Shown: piece after piece, positions 43,329-52,784 of the stretch
How positions within the stretch are numbered: position 1 is the stretch's first letter
Layout of the letters: each line of letters opens with the position of its first letter
DNA from: CAVPKN01 sp963832835
GTDB taxonomy: Bacteria > Chlamydiota > Chlamydiia > Chlamydiales > JAAKFR01
Length of the DNA stretch: 64,000 nt
Assembly: GCA_963832835.1 (NCBI GenBank)
Contig: CAWHVD010000001.1
Coordinates: 62,001-126,000, forward strand
Direction: 5' to 3'
Program-made: the position numbers and the translations under genes
Notes under the pieces: generated by a model
Told to the model about the DNA's origin: nothing
The model's input: the letters and a program-made list of their open reading frames with translations, nothing else
Databases searched by the model: none

Positions 43329-44632
43329 TTGGCTCCCCCCCTTTCGATTTCGGAGAGATGAAACAGCACCTCATCTTGCAGCTCAGCGTTCAATGAAGCA
43401 ATCATCTGTTCTGCTCTTTGCGGCTCTAAGTAGGAAAGCATCAAGGCAATTGTTTGTGGATCTTCACTCCCAATTGATTCAGCCAATTTTTTCATATCCA
43501 TGCGCGTCATGAGTTTGAAAAGAGCCTCTTCTTCCTCATTCTTATTTTTTTTCAGCTTACGCAAAAAGGGTAGCAAGGCCACCAAAACAGCTCCAGCAAA
43601 GAGGAACATGAAAACCAATCCCACCTTATTTCCAGCTACCTTTTCTTCTTGGATCACTTTGTTATACTTCTTAAATGGAATCAAATCGACAGTGGGCAGG
43701 TCCATGATTCCATACCCTTTTGCCACAGAGGCAAGCTGCCTTTCAATTTCTCCACGAAGAGTAGCCCCGTGAACTTCTTCCTTATTGGCATCAATCACTG
43801 CATTGATAGACAAAAAGACCACTGTATCCGTTGTTTTGTCTAGTACTGCCTGGACTGTGCAATAGAAACGATCTGCACCCACAAGACAGGAGAGTAGTGC
43901 AGAGACCTTTTTTTCAACACGTTCTTCAAAAAGCAAACTCGCATCATGCAATGGGTCCTCATCCCCTTTAGGATCGATGGCTTTGTAAAGTTTCCCCGTC
44001 GTATCAGAGATGGCAATCATATGGGGCTCCAGCCCCCTGACTGCACCCGCAAGGTGGTTAGTGATCGCTTTCAGTTGGGAAGCAGACAAATGCTCTTTGG
44101 GCATCAATGTCAAAATCACTGAGGCTTTGGTTTGGAATTTAGAGGCATTGAAACTTTTTTGAGGAGGTATATCTAGAATCACACTCGCGCTTTTGATATT
44201 CTCAAATGCGCGCAGATCTCTTTCCAGTTGCCCTTTAAGGGCACGCATTTCGAGTACCTGTAGTTCTTTTTCACCCTTGATCCACGTATTGGTATCGAAA
44301 AGCTCATAACCTTTATTAGCACCTACTTCTTTTTGCACGCTACCTAGACCAGATTTTGCCTCTGCAGCTTTATCTGATGCTACAAGAACACCCTTATGCT
44401 CATCAATGCGGTAAGGAATGGCTGTATCCATCAGATAAGCCTCGATGGCTTCTGTTTCAGTTGCCGAAAATGTCTTGCCCGGAAAAAGAGGAACCCAATG
44501 GGTTGAAGAAGTTTTAAATAGTACAAAACAGAGCGCCAACGCAAGCCCAAGCAGAATCGCCAGGCACGCACCTCTGTGCAACCTCTTCATCTGACGCCAA
44601 ATCACTGCTTGTTGCTTGAAAAGCTCTTTCAT
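43325..44632 (-). CDS. fliF: FliF-like ring protein fused to a FliG-like domain
   Basis: The protein has 435 residues. An N-terminal membrane helix (about 24-43) is followed by the ring-building region (VPLFPGKTFSATETEAIEAY, ASVILDIPPQ, LAGAVRGLEPHMIAISD) and a second membrane helix near 335-357. The last 70 residues (366-435) do not look like FliF. They read SEDPQTIALMLSYLEPQRAE, then QDEVLFHLSEIERGG, which matches FliG with its EHPQ-type motif. FliG normally binds the FliF tail as a separate switch protein. It is first in the fliF-H-I-J operon. The recalled counterpart is CT719, which I remember as about 100 residues shorter. Confidence 0.85.
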   Translation of the reverse strand: MKELFKQQAVIWRQMKRLHRGACLAILLGLALALCFVLFKTSSTHWVPLFPGKTFSATETEAIEAYLMDTAIPYRIDEHKGVLVASDKAAEAKSGLGSVQKEVGANKGYELFDTNTWIKGEKELQVLEMRALKGQLERDLRAFENIKSASVILDIPPQKSFNASKFQTKASVILTLMPKEHLSASQLKAITNHLAGAVRGLEPHMIAISDTTGKLYKAIDPKGDEDPLHDASLLFEERVEKKVSALLSCLVGADRFYCTVQAVLDKTTDTVVFLSINAVIDANKEEVHGATLRGEIERQLASVAKGYGIMDLPTVDLIPFKKYNKVIQEEKVAGNKVGLVFMFLFAGAVLVALLPFLRKLKKNKNEEEEALFKLMTRMDMKKLAESIGSEDPQTIALMLSYLEPQRAEQMIASLNAELQDEVLFHLSEIERGGAK

Positions 44633-44685
44633 GTCTTTTAATAATAGTGTATGCTCTCTGTAACAGATAATATCAATTTTGACAA

Positions 44686-45798
44686 ATGCGTATTATTTAT
44701 CCTTATAACGAGATACTTCCGAAAAGAAAGGCTCATGATGTCTTCGTGTTCCATGAGTGCGGCGCACTAGCAGCCCATGCAAACTGCGACATCACCCTAC
44801 TTGTCGGACAGGGATCGAATCAGGATCTTTTTTCCCACTATCACGTTCCAAAAAACGAACATTTCCACATCCAGCCGCTTTTTATTGTACGCAAAAATAA
44901 TCCCCTTGGACTGAGTTGGAATCTTCCCTTTTTCTTCTTATGCCAGCGCTACATTCAGCGTGCTCGCCCCGATGTTGTCATTTGTAGCGTAAGAGGCCAA
45001 GCAGCTTATCACCTTAAACGTAAAATCCCGGGAGTCCAGTACGTCTACGAGGTTCATGAGCTTGCCTACTATCCCAACAGATCTCAATCTCCCCTTGTAC
45101 AAGCCGAGAGAGATATGCTAGCAGCGACCGACCTCATCACCGTGACCACAGAATCTCTAAAACAGATTCTAAAAGCCCCTCCTTATTCTCTTGCTAATAG
45201 AATCGAAGTAGTGCCACTCGCAGTCCTTGCAGAACCACTGCCCCCACCCCACCCTGTAGCTACCCTTCAACTCGCCTATGTAGGACAACTCTACGCAGGC
45301 CAAGGGTTGCCCACCTTGTTGAAAGCCCTCTCTCAAACAGAAAATGTTCACTTAAAAGTTTTGGGCGGAAACTCAACTGATATTACCAAATTACGCAAAT
45401 CGGCTCGAGAGATGGGTGTGGAGGGAGCCGTCACTTTTTTAGGCTTCACTCCCCCTTATGAAATCCCCTCAGCGCTTCAAGATGTCCACGCTTTTGTCGC
45501 CCCTTTTGAAAACACAGGTAGGATGCCTTACGTCGCCCACACCAAATTGTTCGAATATGCCCATTGGGGCAGGCCGATCATTGCCCCTGACCTTCCCATC
45601 GTGCGCGAGCATTTTCCCTCTGGCGTGCTGCTTTATGAACCCAACAGACCAACCGCCCTTGCCGCCTGCATCCGCAGCCTCCAAAAGGAACCTATCCGCA
45701 CTCAGTTGCAAGAAGAAATTTCGGCATATCAGGGTCGCTTCTCCTGGCCAGCTCGAGCACAAGCCTATGCTCAACTTTTAAAAAAAAATAAAAAATAA
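44686..45798 (+). CDS. GT4-like glycosyltransferase
   Basis: The protein has 370 residues and a GT-B fold. LAYVGQLYAGQGLPTLLKAL starts the C-terminal sugar-nucleotide half, and PYVAHTKLFEYAHWGRPIIA with APDLPIVREHF is the donor-binding part with the usual Glu. The N-terminal half binds the acceptor (YVYEVHELAYYP). The sugar and acceptor are unknown. It is divergent from fliF, with 53 bases between the starts, and is not part of the ancestral chlamydial order I recall. An A-rich stretch follows. Confidence 0.8.
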   Translation: MRIIYPYNEILPKRKAHDVFVFHECGALAAHANCDITLLVGQGSNQDLFSHYHVPKNEHFHIQPLFIVRKNNPLGLSWNLPFFFLCQRYIQRARPDVVICSVRGQAAYHLKRKIPGVQYVYEVHELAYYPNRSQSPLVQAERDMLAATDLITVTTESLKQILKAPPYSLANRIEVVPLAVLAEPLPPPHPVATLQLAYVGQLYAGQGLPTLLKALSQTENVHLKVLGGNSTDITKLRKSAREMGVEGAVTFLGFTPPYEIPSALQDVHAFVAPFENTGRMPYVAHTKLFEYAHWGRPIIAPDLPIVREHFPSGVLLYEPNRPTALAACIRSLQKEPIRTQLQEEISAYQGRFSWPARAQAYAQLLKKNKK

Positions 45799-45875
45799 TA
45801 AAAAAAAACCTCACTTTAATCCTTTCTTAACTTTTCTGTGTAAAATGGTATGTGAACCAAAAATGGAGGTCTATC

Positions 45876-46238
45876 ATGTTTATTACTGGTTTCTCAGTCG
45901 CAACGTGTTGCGGAATGGAAAAAGCTAAGATTAAAGAGGGGGAGGCGTTAAACACAGTGGCAAAAGTTTTACTAGCTTCTAGCCTAAGCGATGCACTCAT
46001 TTCGATTAGTGCGCTTGTGGTTGGGATATTAGGGGCTCTTTCTATTATTCACGGTATGCCTCCTGCTGCGTCATATACTCTTATTGGCTTAAGTGGAGGT
46101 ACCACCTTAATCTGGGCTGCACTAACGGCATGTACGAAGGGAGGCATTCTTAACTTCATCAAAAAAGTATTCGTTCATGCTTGCACGGATCATTCAGAAT
46201 CTGATTCGACACCAATGAGTGAAGAAGAAAGTAACTGA
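45876..46238 (+). CDS. Small Inc-like membrane protein
   Basis: The protein has 120 residues from ATG 45876, which has GGAGG at good spacing; an upstream in-frame start is less likely. Two hydrophobic segments lie close together (LISISALVVGILGALSII and YTLIGLSGGTTLIWAALTA), with short charged ends. This is the Inc bilobed form. There is no domain I recognise. It stands alone between a glycosyltransferase and a convergent gamma-glutamyltransferase. Confidence 0.65.
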   Translation: MFITGFSVATCCGMEKAKIKEGEALNTVAKVLLASSLSDALISISALVVGILGALSIIHGMPPAASYTLIGLSGGTTLIWAALTACTKGGILNFIKKVFVHACTDHSESDSTPMSEEESN

Positions 46239-46268
46239 TCAGACTAGAGTGATAGCGAACTTTTTTTA

Positions 46269-46297
46269 GGAGCAGAGCGTTGTGTACGTTCTGCTCC
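46269..46297. terminator. Hairpin between convergent genes
   Basis: GGAGCAGAGCG pairs with CGTTCTGCTCC around a 7-base loop. It lies between two convergent genes, but neither side has a clean T run next to the stem, so a terminator role is only probable. Confidence 0.4.
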
Positions 46298-46326
46298 CGA
46301 TCCAGATCTATTTTTATTGAAAAGAT

Positions 46327-47997
46327 CTATTGGCCTACAGCCTCACCTTCACGACGAGGGTCGGCTCCTCCTATAAACTTTCCATCTACGCATTGAATTC
46401 CTTGTGAGCCACTTGTCAAAGGGATGATGCGGATACCATTTCCCAGTGCTTCTAATTCAGGTGCCAGGCCAGTGAGAAAGGTGTCTGCCTCAAGATCAAT
46501 AGGATGATCTAGAGAGGCGAAATTGGGAAAGGAGATCGCCTCTTGAATATTTAGATCGAAGATCAACACACCACACAAGGCCTTTGCAACATAATCGATG
46601 ATACGAGCTCCCCCTGCCGACCCTAGTGTCAAGTAGAGTTGCTTGTTTCTATCTGTTTTTGTGAATACCAACGTGGGCGACATGCTGCTCATGGGCCGTT
46701 TACCGGGCTCTATCCGGTTAGCTGCTTTCTTATCGTCCTTTTCAGGGATCAGTGAAAAATCAGTAAGCTCGTTGTTGAGCAAAAAACCACCTGCCATCAC
46801 GGTAGAACCAAAAGCATTTTCGATACTGGAGGTCATGGAAACGCAGTTGCCCTGCCTATCGATCACACAGATCTGTGTGGTGGAAGGGAGCTCGATATCA
46901 GAAGAGACAATCATAGGTGGGCAGCAGCTTAGCGATGTTCCAGGATAGTGACCAGCGACTGCTTTCTCTTGCCTACTCACAGCTTCTGCCCTCTTTACAA
47001 GATAATCAGGATCGAGCAGGCGATCGACAGGAGTAGGGAAGAAATCTGGATCTGCCACATAATAATCTCGGTCAGCACATGCCATGCGGCTGGCTCTACT
47101 GAATAAATCGATAAAAGAGGGGGAGCCAAGTGACTGTCCAGCCAGGACAAACTCTTTTAAAATAGCGAGAATCTGAGCGACGGCGATACCCCCGGAAGAG
47201 GGTGGGGGAAAGCCATAAATGAGATAATCACCAAAAGAGGTAAGCAAAGGCTCACGTACCTGCACGCGGTAATCTGCCAAATCTGCAAGAGTCAATACAC
47301 CGCCGTGCTGTTGAACTGCATCTACAATCTCCTTTGCGATCACGCCATGATAAAAAGGACCCGATCCTTCATCAGCTAACAGGCGAAAAGTAGCCGCCAA
47401 TTCTAGATTTTTTAATCTAGCTCCTTTAACTCGACAAAAAGGTGTCCCCACACTCAATTTGTGCAAACGGGGTGAGATTTTAAAGCCTTGTTCTGCAAGC
47501 GTTATGGCATGCGTAAAAAGCTCTTTCCAGGGTAAAACACCATATTCTTGATGGATCTGTTCTAGCATTTTCAAAACGCCAGGTACTCCCACTGCCCTTC
47601 CTCCCACCATCGCTTGCGTCCGTGGTATAGGACGGCCATCAGGACCTAGAAACCATTTTTCAGTGACTCCAAGAGGCGCTGTCTCACGCCCGTCGTATGC
47701 CTTTACTGTTTCTGCTAATTGATCGTAATAAAGTAAAAAAGCACCCCCACCAATACCTGAAGACTGCGGCTCCACAACATTCAAAACAAGCTGCACCACG
47801 ATCGCAGCATCTACAGCATTGCCTCCTTTTAATAAGGTTTCAAACCCAGCCTGGGTTGCGTGAGGATTAGCCGAGGCGACCATGCACTCATGCCCTATCG
47901 TTAGCGTTTTTGCATTGAACCCGCTTGGACCCTCAGGGGGATCTTGGCCGTAAATTCCACGCATAACCAACAAAAAAAGAATCAGCCATTTTCTCAT
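46327..47997 (-). CDS. ggt: Gamma-glutamyltransferase
   Basis: The protein has 556 residues with a signal peptide (MRKWLILFLLVMRGIYG). NAVDAAIVVQLVLNVVEPQ, SSGIGGGAFLLYYD and the C-terminal GSAGGARIIDYVAKAL are family marks. The self-cleavage and nucleophile site is PSTTQICVIDRQGNCVS, with Thr at the start of the small subunit; the usual TTH is TTQ here. The enzyme acts outside the cytoplasm and releases glutamate from glutathione, which could feed the two glutamate dehydrogenases. Its ATG overlaps the stop of the upstream glycosylase gene (ATGA). Confidence 0.9.
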   Translation of the reverse strand: MRKWLILFLLVMRGIYGQDPPEGPSGFNAKTLTIGHECMVASANPHATQAGFETLLKGGNAVDAAIVVQLVLNVVEPQSSGIGGGAFLLYYDQLAETVKAYDGRETAPLGVTEKWFLGPDGRPIPRTQAMVGGRAVGVPGVLKMLEQIHQEYGVLPWKELFTHAITLAEQGFKISPRLHKLSVGTPFCRVKGARLKNLELAATFRLLADEGSGPFYHGVIAKEIVDAVQQHGGVLTLADLADYRVQVREPLLTSFGDYLIYGFPPPSSGGIAVAQILAILKEFVLAGQSLGSPSFIDLFSRASRMACADRDYYVADPDFFPTPVDRLLDPDYLVKRAEAVSRQEKAVAGHYPGTSLSCCPPMIVSSDIELPSTTQICVIDRQGNCVSMTSSIENAFGSTVMAGGFLLNNELTDFSLIPEKDDKKAANRIEPGKRPMSSMSPTLVFTKTDRNKQLYLTLGSAGGARIIDYVAKALCGVLIFDLNIQEAISFPNFASLDHPIDLEADTFLTGLAPELEALGNGIRIIPLTSGSQGIQCVDGKFIGGADPRREGEAVGQ

Positions 47998-48665
47998 GCG
48001 AGCTCACTTTGGATCTGTTTTAAAAGCTGCACCATCATGGGAAAGGTGAGCTTGCCTGTATAGGTATTTTGGGGACTAGGGTGGTAGCAGCCATAAAGTG
48101 CCGGCCAACCGGGAATGGTCTGCTTGCTGCCATGTGCAAAACTGGCTCTTTTTTCCAATACACCTTTTTTCATGAGAAATTTCTGGTAAGCATCGAATGC
48201 CAACTGACCGAGGGCAAGTACAGCGCGTAAATGCTTCAACAAAAAAAACTCATTTTCCAAATAAGAGCTGCAATTTAAAAATTCCTCAGCGGTCGGCCGG
48301 TGTTGTGGAGGAACACACTTCACTGCCGCGGTAATGTAACAACCATTAAGCCGCAGACCATCTCCCATTGCTTCCGACATAGGTTGGCTGGCCATTCCCG
48401 CCTGATGAAGAACTTTGAACAAAAATCGACCCGATTCATCCCCCGTAAAACACTGTCCTGTCCGATTAGCCCCTTCTGATGAGGGGGCTAATCCCAAAAT
48501 AAGAAGCCAGGCTTTTGTATCTCCAAAACCGGGTACTGGCTTGCGCCAAGCAACCCCTGAACACAAAGAGGAGCGAATAGGAACGCATTCGCGGTTTGCA
48601 ACAAGACGTGGACAGCGCTTGCAACTGATAATTCTCTTGTTGAGAGTTTGAAATTCGACATCCAT
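47994..48665 (-). CDS. Family 5 (UdgB-type) uracil-DNA glycosylase
   Basis: The protein has 223 residues. Motif A is GLAPSSEGANRTGQCFTGDE and motif B is HPSPQNTYTGKLT, which together mark family 5. The N-terminal CKRCPRL and further cysteines likely hold a 4Fe-4S cluster. It removes uracil and some other damaged bases from DNA. Family 5 lacks the Asp or Asn of other classes in motif A, as seen here. It is coupled to the gamma-glutamyltransferase gene downstream, though no functional link is obvious. Confidence 0.88.
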   Translation of the reverse strand: MDVEFQTLNKRIISCKRCPRLVANRECVPIRSSLCSGVAWRKPVPGFGDTKAWLLILGLAPSSEGANRTGQCFTGDESGRFLFKVLHQAGMASQPMSEAMGDGLRLNGCYITAAVKCVPPQHRPTAEEFLNCSSYLENEFFLLKHLRAVLALGQLAFDAYQKFLMKKGVLEKRASFAHGSKQTIPGWPALYGCYHPSPQNTYTGKLTFPMMVQLLKQIQSELA

Positions 48666-48708
48666 CTTTCACCAAAACGTTTCGGTGATATTTAACACAA
48701 CCCGGATT

Positions 48709-48875
48709 TAATACCATTTCCAGAAAATAAAGTCACAAATTGGCACTGTATTACACGCCATTTTTGAACGATCCTTTCTAGCTTAGGTGCAAAAACATAG
48801 GCTTTGAAATGATCATCCAAATCTGTCATGTTACCCAGCGCCACTTCATGGCTTTATTTTCTGGAAATGGTATTA
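48709..48875 (-). mobile_element. Repeat family 2 element, complete copy
   Basis: TAATACCATTTCCAGAAAAT at the left and its reverse complement at the right (ending GGTATTA) give perfect terminal inverted repeats of about 24 bases. The interior is inverted relative to the 26022-26185 copy. It lies in the gap between the glycosylase gene and the next glycosyltransferase. Confidence 0.85.
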
Positions 48876-48935
48876 CCTCTACTTTCTGAGTTCTTACGAA
48901 GAAGGATGAAAAAGGTCTAGCCCCCCCTTCATCCT

Positions 48936-50024
48936 TTATCTTTTCACCAAGTTTTGGAGAAGAGACGCAAAGTTGTGTTCTCCGTGGAAAGCTAGGTAGG
49001 CTTGTTGCATGCGCATTAGCTTAGGAAGTAGGTTAGGATTTCCCACAACCGTCAATAAATGGGTAAAGAACTGGGGGTGATCCCAATCGAGAATGAGTTC
49101 ATGCAAATCGAATCTTTTTAATTCATGAGCAAGCCAGCTCCCATCTCTTACCACAGGAATTTTGCCTGCTAGGATAGACTCAACAAAGACTCCTGAGGTT
49201 CGGAGTTTATATTTCTGTGGATCGTAGGGTAGAAGCGCAATGTCGCTTCGAGAAAGAGAGGCGTGGTATTCTTCTTCCGATAAAAATGCCTTTCTTAGGT
49301 GGATAGAGATTTGGTTTTTGACAGCAGGAAAATAAGTGGCTCCTGAAATGTCGAGCTCGATGCGCTCAGATGCTGGGTCCTGAATTTGTACCAAACGGGA
49401 GATTTCTGCTGCCCCTTTTTCCGAACGTGGGCTTCCGAGCCATGTGCAAACCCATTTTTGCTTGGAAGGGATTGCAACAGGTTGATACTGCGCATAGAGA
49501 ACGGGGAAAATCACCGGACGCTTGCCAAACCACTGAGCGTAGATGTCGGCCAAAAGCTCGCTGTCTGTAAGAGGGATAAATCTTTTTTGAAATTTCCAAT
49601 TTAATACTTTAGAAAAAAAACGGATAATCTTCAGATCTTTTTTGCGACGGATGCTTAAATCGTCTCGGTAGAGAATCCATAATACATCTTTTTTGCCCGC
49701 AAACAATAAAGCTGCTAGGCTATAGAGAAAAAAATCTCTGCGCCCAAAGAATTCGATAAAGAAAATACGAGGACCTGTAGCAGGCCCTCGAAAAAGGCGT
49801 ATACAATCTTTCCAAAACTTCCGACGGCTGCTTCGATTGTAAAATGGACTAAACCATTTTTTCCATCCTTTCGGAAGATTTTCAAAATGTGCGTTGGCAG
49901 GCACATAGACGTAAACATCTTTTAAAACGGGCTCCAAAGCTTTTTGCACAGATCGATGAAAATGGTAAAAATGACCGGAGCTCTCACATTGGGCAAAATA
50001 GGCAATGGAATGAAACGTTGTCAA
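48936..50024 (-). CDS. Glycosyltransferase-like protein
   Basis: The protein has 362 residues. CTWLGSPRSEKGAAEISRLV opens a GT-B type C-terminal half, and ALLPYDPQKYKLRTSGVFVE, followed by ESILAGKIPVV, is the donor-site pattern of GT4-like enzymes. The N-terminal half is basic and aromatic (FFIEFFGRRDFFLYSLAALL). Donor and acceptor are unknown. It is in the same direction as the cyclic-nucleotide phosphodiesterase gene 20 bases upstream, so it may be co-transcribed with pckG. Confidence 0.7.
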   Translation of the reverse strand: MTTFHSIAYFAQCESSGHFYHFHRSVQKALEPVLKDVYVYVPANAHFENLPKGWKKWFSPFYNRSSRRKFWKDCIRLFRGPATGPRIFFIEFFGRRDFFLYSLAALLFAGKKDVLWILYRDDLSIRRKKDLKIIRFFSKVLNWKFQKRFIPLTDSELLADIYAQWFGKRPVIFPVLYAQYQPVAIPSKQKWVCTWLGSPRSEKGAAEISRLVQIQDPASERIELDISGATYFPAVKNQISIHLRKAFLSEEEYHASLSRSDIALLPYDPQKYKLRTSGVFVESILAGKIPVVRDGSWLAHELKRFDLHELILDWDHPQFFTHLLTVVGNPNLLPKLMRMQQAYLAFHGEHNFASLLQNLVKR

Positions 50025-50043
50025 CGCAGTTCAGTATAATTGT

Positions 50044-50970
50044 TTAAAATGTGAAACGGTCACCTTGCTCAGGGAAATGAAAGGCAACGCCCAAATCATT
50101 GAGGGCTGTGAGCTCTTGCTGGATTTTGAGGTGAGCATCTCCTCCTTTTTTGAGGCACTCTTTGCGGTGCGTAATCAGCACATTCAGTCCTTGCAAAGAG
50201 GTGCCTGCAATTTCAGCAAGATGATGGAGTTCGCGTATCACCAGGTGCGTATCGAGATGTCCGTAGATTACCTGCCCAGCATCTTCATGAGGAAATGAGC
50301 ATTCAAGCAAAATACCATGTAATGACCCATTTTTGAGTAGGGGGGCTATTCGATGCCAAATGCGCTCAAGATGTTTGTCTACCTCATGAAAATCAGAGGA
50401 GGTATCTCCAAAATAGAGAAGATATCTCCCCTTGTGTTCTATCAGAAAGGCGCTTGAAGGGTACCCATCGGGGTGGCTTAATAGGTGAGCTTCAACTGTC
50501 ATTTCTGTGTTAGGAATTTGTTGTTGTTCATGAAGAGGAAGACGGACATACTGATATAGATTTAATATCGGCTCAGCCCCTTCGTTGCCATAATTGGGCC
50601 AGATCTTGCCATTGAAGATGTGATCTCTGAGATTATTGATTGTCGAATCGATGCCCAAAATGCATTTTTTTGAATCTGCCTGTGAGTTTAATACAAGCCC
50701 TGAGATGTGATCCAGATGGGCATGGGAGATTAGATAAGCTTTTACATGCTTAATCAGCATTTCACAAGCTGGGGTAATTTTGGGGTCTGAGAAGGTGACA
50801 TTTTTCAAATTTCCTTTTGCAAGCGCTCTGTCAATTCCTCCCAAAAGGGAACCAGCATCCAGGACAATCCATTGCTGCGAGTTCAATGGAGAGATCAGGT
50901 ATCCCGAAATATTATTCTCACGAGGCCCTCCCGAACATCCAAGTACAACTATTTGAAACACTGCATTCAT
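50044..50970 (-). CDS. Class II 3',5'-cyclic-nucleotide phosphodiesterase
   Basis: The protein has 308 residues of metallo-beta-lactamase fold. The metal site is ISHAHLDHISGLVLNS, with further ligands in LLSHPDGYPSS, LYFGDTSSD and a late ITHRKE. The start (VLGCSGGPRENNISGYL) and the sequence as a whole fit the class II phosphodiesterases (PF02112), which hydrolyse cAMP or cGMP. Its ATG overlaps the pckG stop (ATGA), tying a cyclic-nucleotide enzyme to gluconeogenesis. I see no adenylate cyclase in the window. Confidence 0.85.
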   Translation of the reverse strand: MNAVFQIVVLGCSGGPRENNISGYLISPLNSQQWIVLDAGSLLGGIDRALAKGNLKNVTFSDPKITPACEMLIKHVKAYLISHAHLDHISGLVLNSQADSKKCILGIDSTINNLRDHIFNGKIWPNYGNEGAEPILNLYQYVRLPLHEQQQIPNTEMTVEAHLLSHPDGYPSSAFLIEHKGRYLLYFGDTSSDFHEVDKHLERIWHRIAPLLKNGSLHGILLECSFPHEDAGQVIYGHLDTHLVIRELHHLAEIAGTSLQGLNVLITHRKECLKKGGDAHLKIQQELTALNDLGVAFHFPEQGDRFTF

Positions 50971-52784
50971 GCTTTGGCATTTAACCTATTTTCTAACGCA
51001 TCTAGTTGATCTTTGATCTTCTGAGGTAACTTACTTCCAAATTGAGACAAGTAACTACGCATACTAGCCACCTCCTGCAGCCATTCATGAACGTCGATGT
51101 TAAAAAGGGCTTGTATTGTCTGCTGGGGAATCTCAACTCCATTCAGATCTAAAGACTCTTTTTTAGGGACTAGTCCGATGGGTGTAGACTCTGCATTGTC
51201 GGCTCCTTCGGATCGCTCAAATATCCACTTTAATACACGCATATTTTCTCTGTAACCAGGCCAGAGAAATGTGCCATCTTGAGATTTGCGAAACCAGTTC
51301 ACTGTAAAAATACGGGGCAGACTCTTGCTCTTTTGGCTCTGGCCCTCTCCACTTTGGCCACATGTTAGCCAATGTCTAAAATAATCGCCCATATTGTAAC
51401 CGCAAAAAGGGAGCATCGCAAATGGATCGTGCCGCAATTTTCCCACGTCACCTGTCGCAGCGGCTGTCGTCTCAGAAGAAACACTACATCCCATAAAAGT
51501 ACCATGCGTCCAATCAAATGCCTCAAAGACAAGAGGCACAACCGAACTTCTTCGGCCACCAAAGATGATTGCGGAAATAGGCACTCCTTCTGGATCTTCC
51601 CACGCCGGATCAATCACTGGGCATTGTGAAGCAGGTACTGTAAAACGGGAGTTGGGATGGGCAGCAGGATGGCCACTAGCTGGAGTCCAAGGCTCACCAA
51701 GCCAATCGTTGAGACCCTTCGGGGGTGGCTTAGAGAGCCCTTCCCACCATACATCACCATCTGCTGTTAAGGCTACATTGGTAAAAATCGCATTTTGAGC
51801 ACAGCTCAGAAGGGCATTAGGATTTGACTCCATGGATGTGCCCGGTGCGACGCCGAAAAAGCCCGCCTCAGGATTGATGGCACGAAGCTCGCCCTCTTTA
51901 CCAAACTTCATCCAAGCAATATCGTCGCCTACACATTCCACTTTCCACTCAGGAAGGGCTGAGCGGAGCATCGCTAAATTCGTTTTTCCGCATGCGCTGG
52001 GAAAGGCTGCAGCAAAATATTTTTTCTTCCCTTGCGGATTGGTGACTCCCACAATGAGCATATGCTCTGCCAGCCACCCATCTTCACGCGCCATAACAGA
52101 TGCGATGCGTAGTGCAAAACATTTCTTACCCAAAAGCGCATTACCCCCATATCCACTACCAAATGACCAAATACTGTGCGTTTCAGGAAAATGGGCGATG
52201 ACTGTTTTTTCAGGATTACAGGGCCAAGGTACATCTTTTTCTCCGACATGAAGAGGAGCTCCCAGACTATGTACACAAGGGATAAACTCACCCTCACGCC
52301 CAAGCACATCGAGGACGTCTGTTCCCATGCGCGTCATGATGCGCATATTGCATACTACATAGGGGGAGTCGGTAATCTCCACGCCTATATGGGCAATATC
52401 GGAACCCAAAGGACCCATGCTAAAAGGGATCACATACAGAGTCCTTCCTCTCATGCATCCTGTGAAAACGCTTTTCAAATCTGCCATCATCTCATCGGGA
52501 GCACGCCAGTTGTTGGTAGGACCTGCATCTTCTTGCTTCAATGAACAAATGAACGTTTTGTGCTCAACACGGGCTACATCTTTAGGATTCGAGCGGGCCA
52601 AAAAACTATGAGGACGTTTCTGGTCATTGAGACGAATCAGGGTACCTTGTTTTATCATCTGGGAACATAACAACTGGTACTCATCCAAGCTGCCATCACA
52701 TATATGCACGCTGCTGGGCGTCGTCAATTCTACGATTTGATGGATCCATTCCTGCAGCTTGGGGTTTTGCAGATTTTCAATCAT
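50967..52784 (-). CDS. pckG: GTP-dependent phosphoenolpyruvate carboxykinase
   Basis: The protein has 605 residues. The GTP-class P-loop is FPSACGKTNLAML, with the reactive Cys. FGSGYGGNALLGKKCFALRI and FGGRRSSVVPLVFEA are further family marks. It converts oxaloacetate to PEP, the entry to gluconeogenesis from amino acids. Its ATG overlaps the mreB stop (TAATG). The recalled counterpart is CT710. Confidence 0.95.
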   Translation of the reverse strand: MIENLQNPKLQEWIHQIVELTTPSSVHICDGSLDEYQLLCSQMIKQGTLIRLNDQKRPHSFLARSNPKDVARVEHKTFICSLKQEDAGPTNNWRAPDEMMADLKSVFTGCMRGRTLYVIPFSMGPLGSDIAHIGVEITDSPYVVCNMRIMTRMGTDVLDVLGREGEFIPCVHSLGAPLHVGEKDVPWPCNPEKTVIAHFPETHSIWSFGSGYGGNALLGKKCFALRIASVMAREDGWLAEHMLIVGVTNPQGKKKYFAAAFPSACGKTNLAMLRSALPEWKVECVGDDIAWMKFGKEGELRAINPEAGFFGVAPGTSMESNPNALLSCAQNAIFTNVALTADGDVWWEGLSKPPPKGLNDWLGEPWTPASGHPAAHPNSRFTVPASQCPVIDPAWEDPEGVPISAIIFGGRRSSVVPLVFEAFDWTHGTFMGCSVSSETTAAATGDVGKLRHDPFAMLPFCGYNMGDYFRHWLTCGQSGEGQSQKSKSLPRIFTVNWFRKSQDGTFLWPGYRENMRVLKWIFERSEGADNAESTPIGLVPKKESLDLNGVEIPQQTIQALFNIDVHEWLQEVASMRSYLSQFGSKLPQKIKDQLDALENRLNAKA

